NCBI RefSeq assembly: GCF_033115175.1
Contig: NC_084850.1
Location: forward strand, 100,007,439 to 100,071,438
Direction of reading: 5' to 3'
Length of the DNA: 64,000 nt
Source: Lepus europaeus
Taxonomy: Eukaryota > Chordata > Mammalia > Lagomorpha > Leporidae
Below are positions 38,501-44,500 of the stretch, in pieces (within the stretch, counting starts at the first letter, position 1; every line of letters starts with the position of its first letter). A program made the position numbers and the translations under genes. The notes beneath the pieces are model-generated. The model was given only the letters and a program-made list of their open reading frames with translations, had not been told where the DNA came from and ran no database searches.

Positions 38501-41500
38501 AAAGAGTTTTTGATATCAGTGGCTACTGAGAAAAAAAAAGAAGAGAAAAAAACAGGAGGGAATAAAGAGTCCAAGTCAAGTATGCAGGACTTTCCTTTTT
38601 ACTCTTATTCCAACCCTTACCAGAAACCCAGGCCAGAAATCCTTCAGATCTCCTGACTCACCTGTCTGTCCTTGTTTTATTACAGACTTAATGACCTGAG
38701 CAAGGTCCACCAGCATGTGTCTGTCCTCATGGATTCTGTGAATGCCAGTGCCAACATCTTGAATGATGTATTTTATGGCCAAGACAGTAGCAATGAGGCA
38801 GGTGCAGCTTCCTGTACTCCCATTGAGGTAAGGTGCAGTGGGGGAGGGGTAACTGAAGGAAAGAAGTTGAAGCAGACAGGAAAGGGGATGAAAAAGAACG
38901 AAGGGGATCCATAAGCTGGATGGAGAAACTGGGCAAATGATATGGCAGAAAACTGACAAAGCGAAAGGGAAGGCAGTCACTCCTCGTTACATATCCAGAG
39001 TGGCTACTGGGGGGAATCCCACAACAGATTTCGTCGTCCTGAGATCTAGCCCTCCTCCCCAGTAGCTATCCACAACACTAGACTCAGGGGAGAAATGGTC
39101 CATGGATGGAGAAAAACTTGTCCTTAGCCTGGCCCTTCCTCATCCCAAGTAGACACTATCAGAACCAAAGTCCCAAGGTGCCTTGGTTTCCCTCTTGAGG
39201 ACAAGGTCTAAATCAGGATACTTAATGTTAGATATGCAATCCCATGGCTTTACCCACTGCCAGAAGATGTGATTCTTTTTTAAAAGTAACTTAAATGCTA
39301 GGCTAAAGATACAGTAGGGTTATGGTCTGCTAAGATGTGGATTAACTCTTTCAGGTCAGATCTTAGTTTGAGGAGATTTGCAGCTCAGGGCCTGGGGTTT
39401 TAAGAAGAGAGACACCTGGGCTCAACTCCAGCTGCCATGGGAAAAGTGGGTTTTTTTGCCTAGGGCTAACAAGTGGCCTCGATTTACTCTCTGGTTTGCA
39501 TATTTCCTGTTTTTGTGTACCTACTGCACCCAAGGAATGATGCCAAAAGCCAGACTGTGCTGTGTCACTTCTTAGGGCACACCAGAGCAACTGTACCAGT
39601 ATTTGACAGCTGGCATCAGTTTCGACTAGTTGGAGCCCGTGCTGTACTAGTTGTCCTGTGTATTGAATAGTACTTTGTCACCTACAGTCATGTCCTATTA
39701 TTCTGCTCCCACCTTCCCACAGAGAAGCCAGATGCATGCTTACTAACCCAACAACTCCTCTTTGTCCTTTCCCTTCACTTCTTCTCTCAGACTCTAAGCA
39801 GAAACGACGCAGTAGATGTTACATTTAGTCTTAAAGGGCTCTACAATGACACCAAAGCTTTCCTGGATGAAAATTTGGTGAGTGCAGGGGATGGGAGCAC
39901 GGATGGGCTGAGTATCCCATCTGAAGTTGGTCTGTGCTTGGTTCCAGGGCACTGGAGACGTGGGAGCATTTTGATCAACGGCTTGCCCAGCCGTCTCTGT
40001 TGTGTCACTCAGGACTGTCATTGACCGTCTCAGTTCATAGGTTATTTTAATCCATAGAGACTACTATACCCTGGAAAGAAATGTCTCCTTTGCCTTTGGG
40101 AAATGGCTCCTGGGTCCAGACTACACCAATCCAAAGCAGAGTGTTCTCATCATGCCCAGTGAACTCTTCTGAATTGCTCATATTTTCCAAGTTTCTACAT
40201 AGCTTTCTCACCATGCGGGAAGGCAATAGAGACAGTGGGAAAACTAGGGGAACTTGGGGTTCAAATCCCAAATCTACCACTTACTTGCTGTGTTTGTTTC
40301 CAAAGTCTGCCATTTCAAAGTGCCAAGAACTGGGTGACTTCAAAGCACAACAGTTCCAGATGCTAGAAGTCCAAACTCAAGGTATAGACAGGGTTTCCCT
40401 CTGAAGCCCACAGGGGAATCGATCTGGCTGCTGGTGGTTTGCTAATCGTCTTAGGTGCTCCTTGGCTGGTATGCATCACTCCAGTCTCTGCCTCCATCTT
40501 CGGCTGTGTGTCTCTATCTTTATTACAGTCATGGCATGACCCCAGCTTAACAATTCATTATGTCTGCCATGACCCTGTTTCCAAATAAGATCCCATTCTG
40601 AGGCACTGGGGATAAAGAACCCCTTAACACTAGCTGTGTGAAGTAACTTCATCTCGTGGGTCTTGGTTTCCATTTCTATAAAATAGGAGATGAAATCCCT
40701 ATCTCTCAAGGTTATTGTGGGACGTTAAAATGAACTATTGTATAGTAAATGCCTAACACTGCCTGGCACATAGTAGCAGCTTGATAGATGGTAGCTTTTA
40801 TTAGTGCTAAAGAGAATGGACGGAGGCTTCATTTTCAGGCTAAGACTAGCATGTTTCTCACAATGCAAAGCCCACGGCACACTTGGTAAGTGTGTTCTGA
40901 TGAGGCAACTGATCATGACCACTCCACGTTGGGGTTGGTTGCTGAGGCCCCGAGACAGGTGCTGTGCTTTGCCTCTCATTAAATTAAAGTTTATTTGAAG
41001 AGGGGATTCTGAGTCGATATTGAAAGAAGTGTATCCACTTCCCCTATTCATTTGCTCATCTAATTGCCACATTGCACAAGAGGCAGAGTGGCTAAGACAA
41101 TCAGGCCAGGCTGTCCCAGCATCTGAGCCCCAAGCTAGAGTCTTTCAGCCTTAGACAACAGCATCAGAAGTACCTTCTATATATAGACATAACACAATGT
41201 TCTTGCCAGTCTGGGGCAGCAGGAAACATGAGAGTTTAGCCTCTTGTTGCCACTCAGGATTTCTTAGGGCTCGTTGGCTGAAAATGGGTTTGTGCCAGCT
41301 AACAACCTAACTTGAGCATATACTACACTTGAGAAGGCTCCCGCTATGAGACCTGGTGAGGACCCCCCCCACACACACACACACACATGCACACAATCCA
41401 TAATGAGGCCAGGAGGCAGACAGTAGCAATATAAGAATGGCATTGGATCTCCAGAAGGGCTGTCATAGAGATGGGATGGAGATAAGATTTGTTTCTGTTG

Positions 41501-44500
41501 GGTGTTGTTTATCCGCTTGAGGAAGGAGAGCTGTGACAAGCTCAGTGTCAGCAATGGGATGGAGATTTATGCTGAAGTGGATCTCACCCAGCAACTCCCA
41601 TTGCCCTTATCTGCCATACACATGGGTCATGCAGCTGGGCCAGTCTGTATTGTCCTAAGTCATTCTTTGTAAAGCAAAAGAGCTTATTGTCACTCTTGAC
41701 TTGCTTCTCCATCATCTCCCATCCTAACTGGCCATTATTTCCCATCCTTTCCTCCACACAGTCACTGCCACCCTTTTATGCCAGCTGGTGAGGCTCTAAC
41801 ATCAGCCTGGAGCAGCAAGTGATCCATGCACAACAAGAAGCCACTTAAGTGCCATATAGAGATTAGAATTCATGGTGGGGAGAAAAGGAGGCCAGATTAG
41901 GCAAGCTGCAAGCATGACAGAATTGATGATATCAATGTGCATGTGTGCTCCCAACTCCTTACTTAATGGAACATGAACTATCTCACCTATGTTACTGGTC
42001 TAGAACTCAGTTCTGCTGAGTTAGGATTAGTCCCAAAAGAATCCATAATAGGTTTCCCGTGAACTTACAGAGTTCAGAGTGTGCAGGGTGTTATCAGGGA
42101 GCACTTAAGCTTTGTTTCCCGAGCCTGTGGGACAAGAACCTGGAATTAGTTTCTTCTTTACTAAGAATGAATAGCTGGGAGCTAAAACTTAGCCTGGCAG
42201 GGCAAACCCTCTTTGCTATGAAGTGAAAATTGGAGCCAGTCTTTCTCTAGCCCTCTCTCCTTGCTTCATAAAGTGACCTTTACATTACAATAAGTGTGTA
42301 ATAAAGATTCTCCCGGTATCTTGTCACTCCACATGTCCTTTCTGGAACAGTGTTGTGTTGAGGATAAACCATAGAGTTAAACAGATCTATGTTCTGTCTA
42401 GTCATGTGATTTTGAGCACTAAACTTCTTCAAGTCCTTTTCCTGACCTATGAAATGAGAACAATATGCCTTGGAATGAAATTACGTATGTATACTGCCTG
42501 CCTGACATACATTGTGTGCTCAAAACTTAATAGCTATTATTTAAGGCGATATCTCCAGGGACTTGAGGTTAAAGAATAAGACCCTTGTCCTGGACCCTAA
42601 GCTATAGGGGTAAAATTCAATGTTAATTGATACTGGTCAAAAGACCTCTCCACTTGCCAAACTGTATGTGAGTGTGGCCAGCCCCCTGGGGACCCTACAA
42701 TTTGGTCATTTCCTGGATCTTCCTGTTGAGAAAGAAGAGAGCTGGCTACAGCCAATGAAGATGCAAGCAGGCACCCTGCGGTCTCTTAACTATTAGAAGT
42801 GCTGACAGTGAGGGAGAAGGAAATAGACTGTAGAGGTAAGGTGTTAAGCATTAGACACTCATTTTTTTTCTGTCTGTACCAGCTGAGAAATGCTGAAGAC
42901 AAGGCCACATTACAAGCCGCCCTGGATGCCATGAATGAACAGTTTGAAAAGCTTTCTGAGATCGACTGGATGTGTCCAATTCTTGCTCCAGAGGTACTTA
43001 ACCCAGAGTTTGGGAAGTAAAGGTGGAGGTGGATTCTTCTGTGGTGTCTTACCTTCCAGTATGTTCCAGAACATAATGTTTCATGTAGCAGAGGGAGCCT
43101 AGAGGTGGCTTTAAGCTTAATGGAGAGTCCACATCCATCTCTTCATCATAAGTGGACAGGGAAAGTAACAAAACACATTGAAAACTTAGGTGATCATAGG
43201 GAAATAAGACCCATTTTGTAGCCTAAGATAATCAAGGAATAGTAAGCAAGATTTTTTTTTCCTGTGTTTTCCTGGCTTCAAATTCCCCATCTCTGCTCAG
43301 GACCTGCTGCCAGGACTGAACTTCATCTGAAACACACACATCTGTTCTAAATGGTTGGTGCCCAAGCCATACTGGTGGTTAAATCTTCCAAATATCACCT
43401 TTCCCTGCTTCTTGATGGAGCTTAATGAGTGTTTTTCAGTTGTTCCTCCTAGCAAGTGCATGGTTGAAAAGAAAATCAAGCAAGGGAGAAGTTGCTACAA
43501 GATAGCTGTAGGGATGCTGTCTGTTATGGATAACCATAAGTGCTTTCCTAACATTGAAAAACAGTCCCACTTCATAAATCAAATAACCCAAAGAAGTCTA
43601 CCTATCACTAAGAAATTACTCTCTTTGTGGTCTGAAAGGGTTTTTCTTGAAAATTCCCTACCATAAAACCGTTCCTGTCAACCTGTTGAAATCTTAAAAT
43701 CCCTAGTCCCTCTACTCATTCTACCCAAGTTCTGATTCAATAGACCAGTTACATGCAAGCGAGCCTGCCAAACAGGTATGTTTGGATGAATCCAACAACC
43801 AGGCTACAATTTCTGAGAAAAAGCTATATACAAATTCAGATTTTCGAGGAGTCCCCAGCTTTCTTGCATGCCTTTGTTGACGACCTGAGTACTTTCCAGG
43901 ACTCTTAATCAGTAGCACTCAAGGAAGACATTGTTAGGCAGAGAAGGAAAGAAATTCATGTTGCTTCCATTATTACCCAGTTCAGTTCTCCCTCACCAAC
44001 CTTCCCAGCTATGTAAATGAGCTAGATCTTGAGAGAAATGAAGCAAACACAGTCCATTCCTTGAGGTCCCAATTTGTCTGTAAGTATGCCTGGCCTAGGA
44101 CAGAATCTCTTTCCATAGGAAGGTATTTAGCCAAAGCAATAAGTAAGGGCTCACAAAATCATGCACAGCAGAGAACTGATATTCATAATACTGGAGCCCG
44201 TGTCTGAAGGAAGGAGTGCTTTTTTTCCCCCTAGTTCATGAAGAGCTGCCAGATGAGATAGTAGGGGCCTTGTTTAACCTCTCTGAGCCTCTGCTTTCTC
44301 ATTTTTAAAAAGTTCTTCTCTGGGCCGGCACCGTGGATCACTTGGTTAATCCTCCGCCTGCGGCGTTGGCATCCCATATGGGCACCAGGTTCTAGTACTG
44401 GCTGCTTCTCTTCCAGTCCAGCTCTCTGCTCTGGCCCAGGAAGGCAGTGGAGGATGGCCCAAGTGCTTGGGCGCCTGCACCCGTGTGAGAAACCAGGAGG